A stretch of 64,000 nucleotides of DNA, from the NCBI GenBank assembly GCA_934747965.1, contig CAKVHI010000005.1, forward strand, positions 47,780 through 111,779, in the 5' to 3' direction. Origin of the DNA: an uncultured Clostridia bacterium. GTDB lineage: Bacteria > Bacillota > Clostridia > Christensenellales > UBA1242. Of this stretch, positions 21,801-28,892 are shown piece after piece (positions within the stretch are counted from its first letter, which is position 1; each line of letters starts with the position of its first letter). The notes beneath the pieces are model-generated. The model had not been told where the DNA came from. It was given only the letters and a program-made list of their open reading frames with translations, and did not search any database. The position numbers and the translations under genes were made by a program.

Positions 21801-24800
21801 TAACACTTATGCTTCTGGGTTTGTAATAAAAAACAGTGGTGCGATTTACAACTCTATTACAACAGGAAATATTGAATTTATTGATAACAATTATAATATC
21901 GCTAGTGTCAACACCGAAACATCAAAAATATTTGGCTTTGTACAAGAAAATTCAGATACAATCGTAAATTGTATTTCTGCTCAAACCTTGCCTTTAACTT
22001 CAGATTTAGGCTCAAATTCACAACCTCATGCTTCATTTGGCGGTGTTAATGCTACAGGCAAATTTGCAAACTGCTATGTTGATATGTTGGCAAATGGATA
22101 TTTCAGCGGAAGAAATATTCCAAATGGACAAAGTTATGTTGATTTTAACAGTATGTTTAATAAAGAAAACGGTTATATAAGAAAAGGCTCTTTATCTAAC
22201 CTTTGGTCTGAAAACGATGCTCAAGTTATGTATGGATATGCTTATCCTTGCATTTCTAGTTACAAAAATACTTTTGCAATATTATTTAACACAAAAACAA
22301 ATGAAGGTTATTATAAAGTTAACAATCTAAGTGCATTTAATTTTGTTATTGATTCTTTGAATAATAACAATGATGTTACATCAATAAACATTAAACAAAT
22401 TGCTTCATTTATGGGTGGAGTTTCAAAAATCACACTTAGTGGAACGACTGATGCTTATGTTCAGAAACCTATTGAGCTTAAGAAATCACTAAAATATGAT
22501 GGAAACAATTTTGCAATTAATTTGTTACATTTATCTTCAAATTTAATTGAAAGTGAAGGCATAAAAAACAGTTACACAGGCTTATTCTATACTCTTTCAG
22601 AAAATGTTAACATAACAATAAACAATGTTGCATTGTTAAATGCAAAATTTGATATTGTGTTTGCTGAAAACAAAAAGAATAACGAGTTAAGCAATGTTGC
22701 AAACAACATTTATGCAGGAGCTTTTGTTGCCTTAAATAAAAATGGCATAACGAAAATATCAAATTGTTATGTTGAAGGAACAATGAAAACAATTCAGGCT
22801 TCAAGCCCTAACTTTTCAACTGCTAAAGTTATGTGCGTTGGCGGATTTGTTGGATTGTCTGGAGATAAAGAAGGAAATAAAATTTCATCTTGTGTAAGCA
22901 AATTGAATATTAATTTAGATTATTTAACAGCAACTAAGTCGTTTAATAAAGAAACGGCTAACGAAATTGGCTATGCAAGTTTTGTTGGTGGCTTTGTTGG
23001 TAAATTAGAAAAAGGAACAATCACAAACAACTTTAACTTTGCAGATGTAACTTGTGCAAGCTCAAAAACTGCAAGTGTTGGCGGAATTGTTGGCGCAATC
23101 AATGCTGGAGCAATAACAAAGAATGTTATGTTTGGTGTTGTGTCTTATAAAGGTGCTTATTTAAGTTACTACAAAAATAACAATAACAACAAGTTAAACT
23201 ATAATATTAATGCAATAGCGGGCGACATTGGTGCAGGGTGCACTACTGAAGACAGCGGAATTAAAAATCAATATAATAATCTTTTAAATTTGGTTGGTGA
23301 TTTAAATATAACTGAAACAAGTTTAACAGTCTTAATGGATTATGTTGATGCAAACCTTAATAATGTTAATAATTTTGCTGTCGAAAACTCAGAAACCAAA
23401 GTTTTTGAGAAACCTGAATATGAGGTTGTAAATAGCAATAATTTAACACTTGAAAGCAATAAAAACTATATTGTAAATCATAGTGGTGAAATCAATATTT
23501 CTTTAAAAGATGAAAATTTAGAGAAGAATTTGACAAATACAAAAGTTTTGTTTGCTTCTGAATGCACTGTTACAGTAACTGAAAACTTGTTTAACAAACT
23601 AGAAAATTGTGTTATATCAAATCTAAAAATTGTGAGTGAACAAAACTTAACAACTGTAAGTTTGGCAAAAGAAATTGTAAACACCAAACTTTACAAAATA
23701 ACTGTTTCTAACATTTGTTTTGATAGGAATGGTAATGATGTTAAAAACGATAATAATCTGGGTAATATTGTGGCGGTTGGTGGTGTTGTTGACATTGCTA
23801 GGTCATCAATATTAAAATCTGTTAAAGTAGAAAACGGTAGAGTTAAATTTGATGCTCAAAATGCTGGAAACACTAATGCTGATTATGCTTGTATTGGTGG
23901 TGTTGCTGGATATGCAATTTCAACATTGTTTGAAGATTGTCAAAACACTGCAACCATAACTACTGAGCATTCAACGCAAAATTATAGCACACTTAAAACT
24001 GCGGGCATACTTGGATTATCGCAAAACGGATATTTGTTTAAATGCATTAATAGTGGTCTTGTTTATGCTAAAAATGGAAATAAGAATGCAACAACACAAA
24101 ATTATGTTGCCGGAATTGTTAATGCATTTAATTCTTCAAATGTGATTTCTTTCTGTAAAAATGAAAACACAGTTAAAGGTGTTAATAATAAAGTATCAAA
24201 TGATGAAGGAAATTGTGTTGGCGGAATTTCAACCAATGGTACAGTTTTATTCTCTATTAACAAATCAAATGTTTTGAGCATTGCAGCAAGCAATAATGAA
24301 TACATTCAATCAGCGGGCATTATGGCAAGTGAAGATAAATCAGGCAGTGTTATGTATAGTTATCAACTAGGCAGTGTTATGAGCCAAAAGAATGCCTATG
24401 CAATAACTCCTGCTCAGGCAAATTATTGCTATAGCATTGGCGGTGGATTTACTGTTAATGGCACATTAAATTTGAATGGTAACAAAACAAATAATTGCTA
24501 CACTTATAAAGATATCATTGAAAATAAAGATAATTGGTTTAATGATTTCACTGATATTTCAGACTTTGTGGTGGACACAGAGCAAGATATAAAACTTCCA
24601 AGAATTAAATTGCTTGATGAAACTGCCTTTACACTTACTGAAACAATTTATAAAGATGAAGATACTAACACAGAAAAGATAGCATATAAAATTTCAAATG
24701 CATTTGAATTGTGGTATTGGTCTGTTTATAAAAGTGCTGACGGTAAAAGCGTTTCAATCGTTGATGACATTGATATGACAGGTTACACTTATTTCACACC

Positions 24801-27800
24801 TATATGTGGAGAGAATATAACAATTGACGGAAACTTCCACACAATTTCTAACCTAAAAATTGTTGAAACAACTGATGGAACTAATAAATATTGGGGATTT
24901 GTTGGAAAAAATGCAGGGACAATTCAAAATATTAACTTTGAAAATCCAAGAATAACTATTGACAATATTTCGCAACAATCTTCAACAACACAATCTTCAA
25001 CAACAAGTGGAGAAAGTACGACTAGTGAGAATACAATTTTTGAAGATAACAATTATATTTCTATTGTAGCTGGTCTAAACTTGGGCAAAATAGACAATAT
25101 TACTGTTGGTCAGGTTGGCGACACATCATCATTTATTAACATTAACTTTATAACTTCAGACATGAAAAGGCAATACACTAAAATTTATATTGGCACAGTG
25201 TCTGGACAAAGTAGTGGTACCGTTTCTAATTGTAATGTTATAAATCTAAGTCTTCAAGCAATAGACTCTTCAATAACGCAAACGGCAAATTCTGGATTTA
25301 TGTTTAGTTTTGAAGGCTTAAACATAGAAAATTATGTTGGCGGAATTGTGGGCTGTAATGATAACACAATTTCAAATTGCAATTTTATCTCAAAAATAAA
25401 ATCTCATTTAACCAACATGCATACATTTGGTATGGGAACAACTGTAAGTGCTGGAGAAACTAATGTTGATATAGATTTATATAGGATTTGTTCAGATGCA
25501 AAACAATATGTTGGTCAAATTGTTGGAAAAGGCACTTGTGCTAACGATTGTTATTCGCCTAAAACAATTAACTTAATTGACATGTTCACAAAAAACAATT
25601 ATGGCGAAGAAAAATATTCTAGTGAAAGTAGCTCTTATACTGTACCGATTATGGATTTCGATATGAGTAAATTTGGTGCTGTTCTTGCTAGTGGTGCAAT
25701 AAAAGGAGCAAAGAGTTTCGGACTTGGGGCGATTGTTGAAATTACCAAACAAGCAACTGTGTCTGCAATCAATAAAGGAACAATAGAAAGTGTGTTTAAT
25801 AATTCAGGCTTGAGAGAAACAGCCCCTGGGTCCTTTGTTGAAATTAGAATAGATAGTGTTGAAAATCCTAATCCTAATTATATTTACATTAGCCCTTATG
25901 TTTCTGGCTTTGAAAATTCAAGCCCTTACATTGCCTTGATGAATGGCACAGATAATAGTAAATTTGGAAAATTGCCATATAACGAAAATTTCCTATCTTT
26001 AAGTCAATCTAAAAAAGCGCCAAAAAGCGAAAATGGTAATTATTATATTTACGATATCAATGAACTTGCTTATGCACTAAGTGAATATTCAAACAAAACC
26101 CTTGTGCTTATGGACAACATTGACATGACACGAAAGGTTTGGGATGTTAATACATTAAATAAGAACACAATCATTGACAACGGATTTAAGATTGTTTATG
26201 GGTCTAATACTGGTTTTAAGGATAAGTTTGAAACGATCTTTGGTGAAGATTTTGCAACTAACATTTTGACTTGTGAAACATCGAGTGCAAATGAATATGG
26301 TAAATTTGAAACACTAACTAAAAACCCAACTGAAATTGCCTACGAAAACTTTATTGAAAGGTTTAAAAAAGTTTGGAAAGCAGAATATAGTAAAACAAAC
26401 AATGTGACACCTGCTGGCTTGGATTCGAAATTTAATGAATTAGGAAATAATGAAACAACTTTTGTTGTTCAATATTCTTCTCAACTTGAAGTGATTGCTG
26501 ATGCAATGGCAGAGTATACCGCTTGCGGACGTCTTCATAAAGGTATTAACTTTACTGGCAAAACAATCATTATTGATAACAATGTTGAATTAACAGAGAA
26601 TTTATTGTCTTTGGATAGATATAACTATGACAAAAACGATAATAAAGCCCCAAATTTTGTAACAGAAGGTATGTTTGACGATGACACGACAATTAAATAT
26701 GGCGAAAACATTGAAAATATTTACCAAACATTTAATGGAACAATTAAAAGCCGAGATGGAAAAAATTATTCTATTAAATTGACCAATAACAAACAATGCT
26801 TGTTGCAAGTTTTAGGCCACAGCGGAAAAATTAAAAACTTAACTTTAAATGCTGAAGCAATAAAAGATATAAATGTTGATAGCAATTCAAATACATCTTC
26901 TTTGGGTGTTGTTGAGAACTATGGCGAAATTAATAACTTTAATGTTGTTAGTGCTAATGCTTTGACAATTTCAAGAAAAATTAACTTTATTGACCACTTT
27001 GTTGGTGTAGACACAGACAACTCAAAACTTTATTCTTCTGCTTGTTTAATCTTTGGCTTGTATTGTGGTTATAATGCTGGAACAATTCAAAATTGTAATT
27101 TCACAAATAGAAATTTGACTATCCAAATAGAAACCACTGTTGTTTATTTTGATGAAAATATAATAACAATTAATAATAATGGAACAAACACAGAGGTCAA
27201 TATTGACACTCATGAAACTTATTCTGGTTATAACCGCATAACTACTGCAACAAATTATGTTGGTGTTGTTAGTGGATTAAATATTAATAATATTTGTGAT
27301 ATTAAAATTAATAGTGCAACGCTTACAATTAATTCAACCGCTGAAAATGAAAATTTGAAAGATGGCAAAACTTCTGAGATTGAATGTGGTTTGGGTGCGG
27401 GTTTTGTTAGTGGAATGAATAATTTTATAAAAGATTACACAACAAGTTATACTGATTCTGAAACTAAAGAAAAGAAAAACATAAATTTGAGAAACATTTT
27501 AGTGTTTGAAAGTGAAATTCAAGCGAACGACTTAAGTTATGTTTCGGCTGGTTTAATTTCGGGTGTTTCTGAGTTGGGATTTTCTGGCTGCAAAGTTTTA
27601 GATTCAAATATTACAACAAATATTGCCGATAATGAAAATGTAACAACTGGTGCGATTTCGGGACGTTTGATGCCAAAAGTTTATAAAACTACCGAAAAAT
27701 ACGAAAGTGTGGAAGTTTACACATCATATTTACCTGAAGTTGAAAGCTGTGTTTCTAGCAATATCAATTTGTTCGGACGAATTAACAGTATAACAATTAG

Positions 27801-28623
27801 TGAATATAGTAACAAACACGATGGTAAAACATATTCAAGTTCATTCAGTTTTATGTATTACGATTACGTTACCAATAATGAAAGTAATAATAGTCCGTTT
27901 GGTTATTGTGCTTATTATTGTTCATTTGACAAGGATGGTAATTTAATCAAATGTGAAAACAAAGAAGGTAGTTATACAATTAATTTGCCTGAGAACATAA
28001 AAGATAGTTTGCAAACTGTTACAAGCAAGGCTTATTATGAACATCATGTTATAGATGGAGAGAATAATGACATTATTATTCCAAATGTTGAGTCTGATAA
28101 ATTAGCAAATTTAAGAATGAAATTAACTTTAAAAGAAGATACAGAAATTTGCTTTACTCTTGTTGACGGAAGTGAAATTTACAAAACAAATGATATTGTG
28201 TTGAAGAATTTATTTACAATTAGTCTGGTCAAAGAAATTAAAGATGAAAATGGTAAAATAATTGATTATGAAGAAGTTGAAACTTCAACAGGTTATGAAG
28301 ACCAAATTATAACCATAAACGGTCAAGAATTTGTTGGCAAAATTACTTTTGGCAAAGATGCTAAAGAAAATATAAGTAGTGAAGAAGATTTAATTTTAGG
28401 TTTTAAATTTAAAGTTACTTATTCAAATCTTAGTATTAATCTTAACATGGTAGTGGGTAACACACTTGGACAAATATCTTTGCCAACAGGCTTTAGTTTT
28501 GTTGAAAGTTTAGACACTGAAATTACAGAAAATGGAACATATCATGTAAATTATAAATTTCCGGTTGACGGCGTAGAATACGAAATTAAAAATATTACTC
28601 TTAAAAACACAACAAACGGATAA
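9832..28623 (+). CDS. Giant Ig-like/GLUG-repeat surface lipoprotein (6,263 residues)
   Basis: Begins MKLKKILTILVFSVLAFTGA followed by VFGC, a lipoprotein signal peptide with lipobox and Cys23 as the lipidation site. ATG 9832 is chosen because GAGAGGAAA precedes it and the upstream GTG at 9775 would bury the signal. Residues about 25-1000 and 1443-2223 are long runs of Big2/Ig-like beta domains. Blocks of GLUG-type repeats (VGGLVGxN, GGLFGQ, then G-I-x-N-C) occur at about 1037-1343, 2237-2543, 2667-3173, 3247-3723, 3830-4090, 4143-4473, 4523-4890, 4940-5243 and 5407-5957. Several open with an input strand pattern such as NPLPIYSANDFSQML. A Ser/Thr linker lies near 5045. The last 300 residues are a separate beta region. 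No sorting motif or enzymatic domain is seen. Likely an adhesin or matrix protein anchored by its N-terminal lipid; the function is inferred. Confidence 0.85.
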   Translation: MKLKKILTILVFSVLAFTGAVFGCKDKYANFSIQVNGQNEITLRAGDYATDEYPNSREIEILIKNAPNNNCRNISYSVSQNNIVSIEEISSTSKDIKRYKITALDNISAFEPSTVITFKTSEGNKSCDLKVNVQIPLQSISANLAYNSFVVSDNKPYYIDASKALTYFPKNTTDRDVEFSLVEGLIDGVTLTLNGEIKVDEEKYFGQENISGKIKVRATSKTKSESYADFYVSVLRDIKLSDLTLGYDLNGVKYSYSGDVSEEEENYENSISFLTKNGITLSSNVNELKNANFSVKINESFGLNFEQIETKFESLILSNILVESNYSKDDNNTKNYIIYTKNPGKDVLNITIKYKSVENYSKEIQIPVTVLEYPTSLVVNNNAGERYDIFDYYKNNVRGQEFAVSISQIGAYNDKFKVLISEEDFNFVEIRYQDELLGYNELTSRAFANNSSLFVIAKEIQNETKEIKLTFYSDILKDKNLEEITDDFNKKLIKEISLNLVPGVRSLSFETQINQKETFYLEKSNKEFNVPFVVNNSTNGIKSLNEFINLEIVSGEDLVEISKDVDQGKFVLKSKNKTGLVEFYLKSQNGIETAHKKLLIYSGLDDSQTNPFEFVLSSSNIKTVVNENNETKYYIGSTYGKNSANFNVLNKYDATIYNAEIKSSNNAVKATVLDAENLLFNLYASENIEEKVTITVTIWVYNDFDKVNEDGNLCKKIEIDFDIYTYEPLQSVKFNNGQLFDRITLTDGEGLDVDSLNNKLNMLDLNKLINIQGTTTNVTKKVIFPSELIEGADYDVENKDELFDAIYFHVYKNHQNKFIDGKFVFGLTIEVYDLVGSNESYRLTLTVELKEQTKPEKVVIKNNGGFVYLDNLGNGLSQIEAEVVGENRKEATNKNLYFKIVDGNSIVLDNNTGVVTAQSAGITKIRVYAKASKYSSSGDYSIFSDVYVVSADGSKSFPYILQNNQFIENSYYTLNENVVLNSSLSLNIKGIDGKFRYAKYSNLYDENATYSLIFNGTGSVFEKEEFVGELENLNVIYNKNSITINSKNFGLIASKNSGTIKNVNLIVNSLTIHNNAENNNIGLYFAENVGNIENCTISSAESDYASILIDGKGANFGGFVAINKKDGDKCGSITSGFDFLKTNNHSVARLRIIDLTSAQDHCVAGLVSENSGNISGVQIEAKIESNAKFVGGIVGKIVSENIKYKNLHFNGSLISKNANSVVGGISAYVSSNFSEDGTDFNLIFVEFTESIADNSTHFSGHTVGGLFGSVNFGGQNRTNVKYAYAQNFAKVGQNSSNLKGDVVGGLVGTNASLLNITAVYSDVKILCEKDAKGAFVGAMKANTEIDNAYSYVTGVDSLFGEREENKILKLVKIYSTTSKQEKLSNDNFVSFFDKDNYASVLTLKNGNGEFVFNDNKYFACFSAQNGGLPYLVYNETDGFKKLMTVVATSINARFVVKNAVENSNNEYVYGNAENIIVVKDDELNKAVIYFNKNLQFNVEDILNITTTPYDANKNFEFRSLNNNVLSIVNGKLIINSVGNATVEISSKYNTNVKTYAYISVVDKIETFEVENKIVIANGKTKEVNAKILPKTANNGLYFVVTSDLADKILINNKQVQENVVYHLDSRTVITALDTCKGIIKVYPLTMVKFGEQDYVFIDFVNKKEIDFSVINSAKSVVASVNSIIVPENEKLEFEVYVDCTESENDQQLKFDDIENLTKYFEIDASKIEVGLNSTKFVVSVKAKDLALSQDQPFTFIIHHVLSGEISDAFAKVDVVLKSSKLQSVELNHFSSSVTYYKDYDIINKETIPNFNIVKGNYGVLSINLYPSYANVTNIDVTSSIQNGHRINFSQLKLESENKLTVTSCKDTLWTGIKLNVDRDEIKENGGNLFVATLLTTDILDDTVFTITVTCYNSLGQKYEPVSINLKAKALTTLMLTNPNGSDEFFAPRGGELKIDVNPINMDEDFKIGAENFEFTIEDRNLNQVTFNGNVTEKNGFNFLYDKETKSLFGYKIENGQLVVLSDLQNKRNTILKITPKYKSFVYGKETESVGASIEVKVVDFFVEGISVSDSSDNILKNSLGNSTILKADLLVNSCKEFKYLDSNSNEISGFSYEGGQVIFDNLSRELELSNINLSIESLTNSISKSNYSWNLITQNSSGNLIYNNIKENTTYTNFLVNKDDSGFYYVIGKNVSENRMIVKANLSYENGQVLLKQNSDYEISSEFMLDIKTQSSLDNPLPIYSANDFSQMLAGGDYILMNDITLDENFAGIDTEISSFDGNNKTINIQSFLISSTNQTNLGLFNEIKENTIIKNLKVNILPSLCYAENDYFYGLNINAQMLNSLNFGVICGVNKGVITNCKVVNNNFKIVNNANVFGELKIFVNVNENIEAFVGGLVGVNEGYITNCGVGLNSNDYSNSMIIESKAQMGGLVSVNSKKIAGSYVLNTAIYNNSLSKITGGFVSENQNGAVISTSYVQGYSEKPLEIHESLKDGGIFANGNVGGFVAINEGNVKDCYSNILISTNKRSSGFVYDNSNGYVETCISLSNSSSKTQSFRPFTGNDEENISLNNYGIKYCYYKSEESDLNGGEGEFDEPANGIMNFSDASYFEGFICDDTESSIWSFNKNLMPRLVDADKNIVCERELINSVSSQTEKYQYIYINNNIGILNNPIVVSTTEQFFDALTNENNLYSYYFNGKIRKTNINYNYISIVKDLDLSKIIDKNNNETNTTNEVQKLQDIIFAGNLNGNSMLLENITITAKNDKLKYSSFGLFKQIGVELTYDNSLKIGNEKLDKDNCSVIKNAYFEIDGISATITKTVGTLSGEVINSKLYNINIYNNNNVVVTGNNIVGGVAGRISGNSFVKGVSSNLSVKATFENKTSNYDYLVANSKKVYRYAYNSVEDNINENANIVGGIFGVVDIYQTQIKNFTQHSDGSSYYLDAEITRDNDYLFDNANIQFTQVSGNVQLTGDIVGGLFGYVLNGSKIYDAKFVLNESNTQNLIAGYAVGGVAGINKGLISYATVETQLLRQRVIDKTSQDGYLTSYLFSNANNKAYFVGGLVGVLQNGVLNYSYSKANITAKNSRFVGSSVGAFINSRIEYVYANSYLEAQDEDVQNGVILTQKGYAGFIGTITDFSNSSRISHAVSIIRNTKNSNKFNLSKFVGYNQCKNIDGSKINFEYSNDVEEIDVVGGNSFENNGVGYSYNKYITYDSGTFNGYSNSDCFVRIINKDTFFRLTYNKKGSVTEINNENDLRNMFSNGECVLTKDIYLTSPWEPISEFKGSFYSAKRENRQEGQSEYYKIYNLTINEKSKNVANNVGFFASTSGATISNITFVVGSNFVDPGDGQDPTETDPNWGSDNSKDKIRRGINIINTNVERSYALGILSAQDNGSKITNITLEFSEINDSTDTNVILTNLNYVGGLIGKAVDTNIDGVTIKNLSLKRTTTKNFDAYVGGLIGYVKNTNSEDIKNISFVGNNNVYNLQGKENERSYVGGLFGQIINSKIDGFSVLKEDSKLSVTHNANGVSGARSNVHVGGVAGNIQNVALSKIILNETSVEFTNTYNNLNSVYAGGVAGYAQEANYEDIIVPTSSSVVVLDNSQTSTSSNFVGGLFGQSVGGTLKNVLCSAEVSLEAISSNGQTNVGGLIGRNGNKNNDKFIKGTTLNNIICRGTIIVKDKGKSDCCIGGLIGYNIEADMQDSVFLGSVKYFVQKLENIGGLVGANKNRYKNENGFDLDGKDNNNKNFNGCFFVEDLALLPARNVEYAEYSIDNKGIVSCVGVVKYADFVDESNKILTNRNNDKISCLDKVRSILNNISSIENFEDISEINGETITFKEGSVFNPYIISSEENLKDYKEDKYHLIKKDDLQISTTINKVDENGISLDFNAIIIGNGNKIILNSTSFAQKIAKNGVISGVQFELAGTDKTTFNGNEFVNNVSFIIANENSGVIYNCAIKGNMYVDNKSVAPVVIKNAGIINVVSSMSHIVVKGLTIDNTYASGFVIKNSGAIYNSITTGNIEFIDNNYNIASVNTETSKIFGFVQENSDTIVNCISAQTLPLTSDLGSNSQPHASFGGVNATGKFANCYVDMLANGYFSGRNIPNGQSYVDFNSMFNKENGYIRKGSLSNLWSENDAQVMYGYAYPCISSYKNTFAILFNTKTNEGYYKVNNLSAFNFVIDSLNNNNDVTSINIKQIASFMGGVSKITLSGTTDAYVQKPIELKKSLKYDGNNFAINLLHLSSNLIESEGIKNSYTGLFYTLSENVNITINNVALLNAKFDIVFAENKKNNELSNVANNIYAGAFVALNKNGITKISNCYVEGTMKTIQASSPNFSTAKVMCVGGFVGLSGDKEGNKISSCVSKLNINLDYLTATKSFNKETANEIGYASFVGGFVGKLEKGTITNNFNFADVTCASSKTASVGGIVGAINAGAITKNVMFGVVSYKGAYLSYYKNNNNNKLNYNINAIAGDIGAGCTTEDSGIKNQYNNLLNLVGDLNITETSLTVLMDYVDANLNNVNNFAVENSETKVFEKPEYEVVNSNNLTLESNKNYIVNHSGEINISLKDENLEKNLTNTKVLFASECTVTVTENLFNKLENCVISNLKIVSEQNLTTVSLAKEIVNTKLYKITVSNICFDRNGNDVKNDNNLGNIVAVGGVVDIARSSILKSVKVENGRVKFDAQNAGNTNADYACIGGVAGYAISTLFEDCQNTATITTEHSTQNYSTLKTAGILGLSQNGYLFKCINSGLVYAKNGNKNATTQNYVAGIVNAFNSSNVISFCKNENTVKGVNNKVSNDEGNCVGGISTNGTVLFSINKSNVLSIAASNNEYIQSAGIMASEDKSGSVMYSYQLGSVMSQKNAYAITPAQANYCYSIGGGFTVNGTLNLNGNKTNNCYTYKDIIENKDNWFNDFTDISDFVVDTEQDIKLPRIKLLDETAFTLTETIYKDEDTNTEKIAYKISNAFELWYWSVYKSADGKSVSIVDDIDMTGYTYFTPICGENITIDGNFHTISNLKIVETTDGTNKYWGFVGKNAGTIQNINFENPRITIDNISQQSSTTQSSTTSGESTTSENTIFEDNNYISIVAGLNLGKIDNITVGQVGDTSSFININFITSDMKRQYTKIYIGTVSGQSSGTVSNCNVINLSLQAIDSSITQTANSGFMFSFEGLNIENYVGGIVGCNDNTISNCNFISKIKSHLTNMHTFGMGTTVSAGETNVDIDLYRICSDAKQYVGQIVGKGTCANDCYSPKTINLIDMFTKNNYGEEKYSSESSSYTVPIMDFDMSKFGAVLASGAIKGAKSFGLGAIVEITKQATVSAINKGTIESVFNNSGLRETAPGSFVEIRIDSVENPNPNYIYISPYVSGFENSSPYIALMNGTDNSKFGKLPYNENFLSLSQSKKAPKSENGNYYIYDINELAYALSEYSNKTLVLMDNIDMTRKVWDVNTLNKNTIIDNGFKIVYGSNTGFKDKFETIFGEDFATNILTCETSSANEYGKFETLTKNPTEIAYENFIERFKKVWKAEYSKTNNVTPAGLDSKFNELGNNETTFVVQYSSQLEVIADAMAEYTACGRLHKGINFTGKTIIIDNNVELTENLLSLDRYNYDKNDNKAPNFVTEGMFDDDTTIKYGENIENIYQTFNGTIKSRDGKNYSIKLTNNKQCLLQVLGHSGKIKNLTLNAEAIKDINVDSNSNTSSLGVVENYGEINNFNVVSANALTISRKINFIDHFVGVDTDNSKLYSSACLIFGLYCGYNAGTIQNCNFTNRNLTIQIETTVVYFDENIITINNNGTNTEVNIDTHETYSGYNRITTATNYVGVVSGLNINNICDIKINSATLTINSTAENENLKDGKTSEIECGLGAGFVSGMNNFIKDYTTSYTDSETKEKKNINLRNILVFESEIQANDLSYVSAGLISGVSELGFSGCKVLDSNITTNIADNENVTTGAISGRLMPKVYKTTEKYESVEVYTSYLPEVESCVSSNINLFGRINSITISEYSNKHDGKTYSSSFSFMYYDYVTNNESNNSPFGYCAYYCSFDKDGNLIKCENKEGSYTINLPENIKDSLQTVTSKAYYEHHVIDGENNDIIIPNVESDKLANLRMKLTLKEDTEICFTLVDGSEIYKTNDIVLKNLFTISLVKEIKDENGKIIDYEEVETSTGYEDQIITINGQEFVGKITFGKDAKENISSEEDLILGFKFKVTYSNLSINLNMVVGNTLGQISLPTGFSFVESLDTEITENGTYHVNYKFPVDGVEYEIKNITLKNTTNG

Positions 28624-28634
28624 ACTAAAAAATA

Positions 28635-28667
28635 TTTTGCCCTACCAAATTTTTGGTGGGGGCAAAA
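28635..28667 (+). terminator. Strong hairpin after the first giant gene
   Basis: TTTTGCCC paired with GGGGCAAAA around ACCAAA/TTTGGT, 12 bases after the stop. The stem is strong, but what follows is A-rich before a short T5, so it may be an mRNA-stabilising hairpin or a partial terminator rather than a classical one. Confidence 0.5.
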
Positions 28668-28892
28668 ATAATTTTTAATTTAAAATTAAATTTGATATAA
28701 TTAAGTAAATTTATTGCAAAAACTAAAAAATATAAATAAACATAAACTTTATGAAAAAAAACAAAATAAACGAAAAAATATTAAAAAAACATGGGAAAAA
28801 TTTAAAAAAATTTAAAAAAAATTCTGAACAAAAGAAATTTTAGTTAAAGTTAAATTAAAAACAAATTTTAACAAAAACTAATAGGAGAAACT
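28668..28892 (+). other. AT-rich leader between the giant genes
   Basis: TATAAT at 28696-28701 without a good -35 could start the second giant mRNA, leaving a leader of about 185 A-rich bases that ends in ATAGGAGAAA. A 30-codon lysine-rich ORF (28751-28843, starting MKKNKINEK) lies in it, without a ribosome site. In a region this rich in A it may be a chance frame. Confidence 0.4.
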
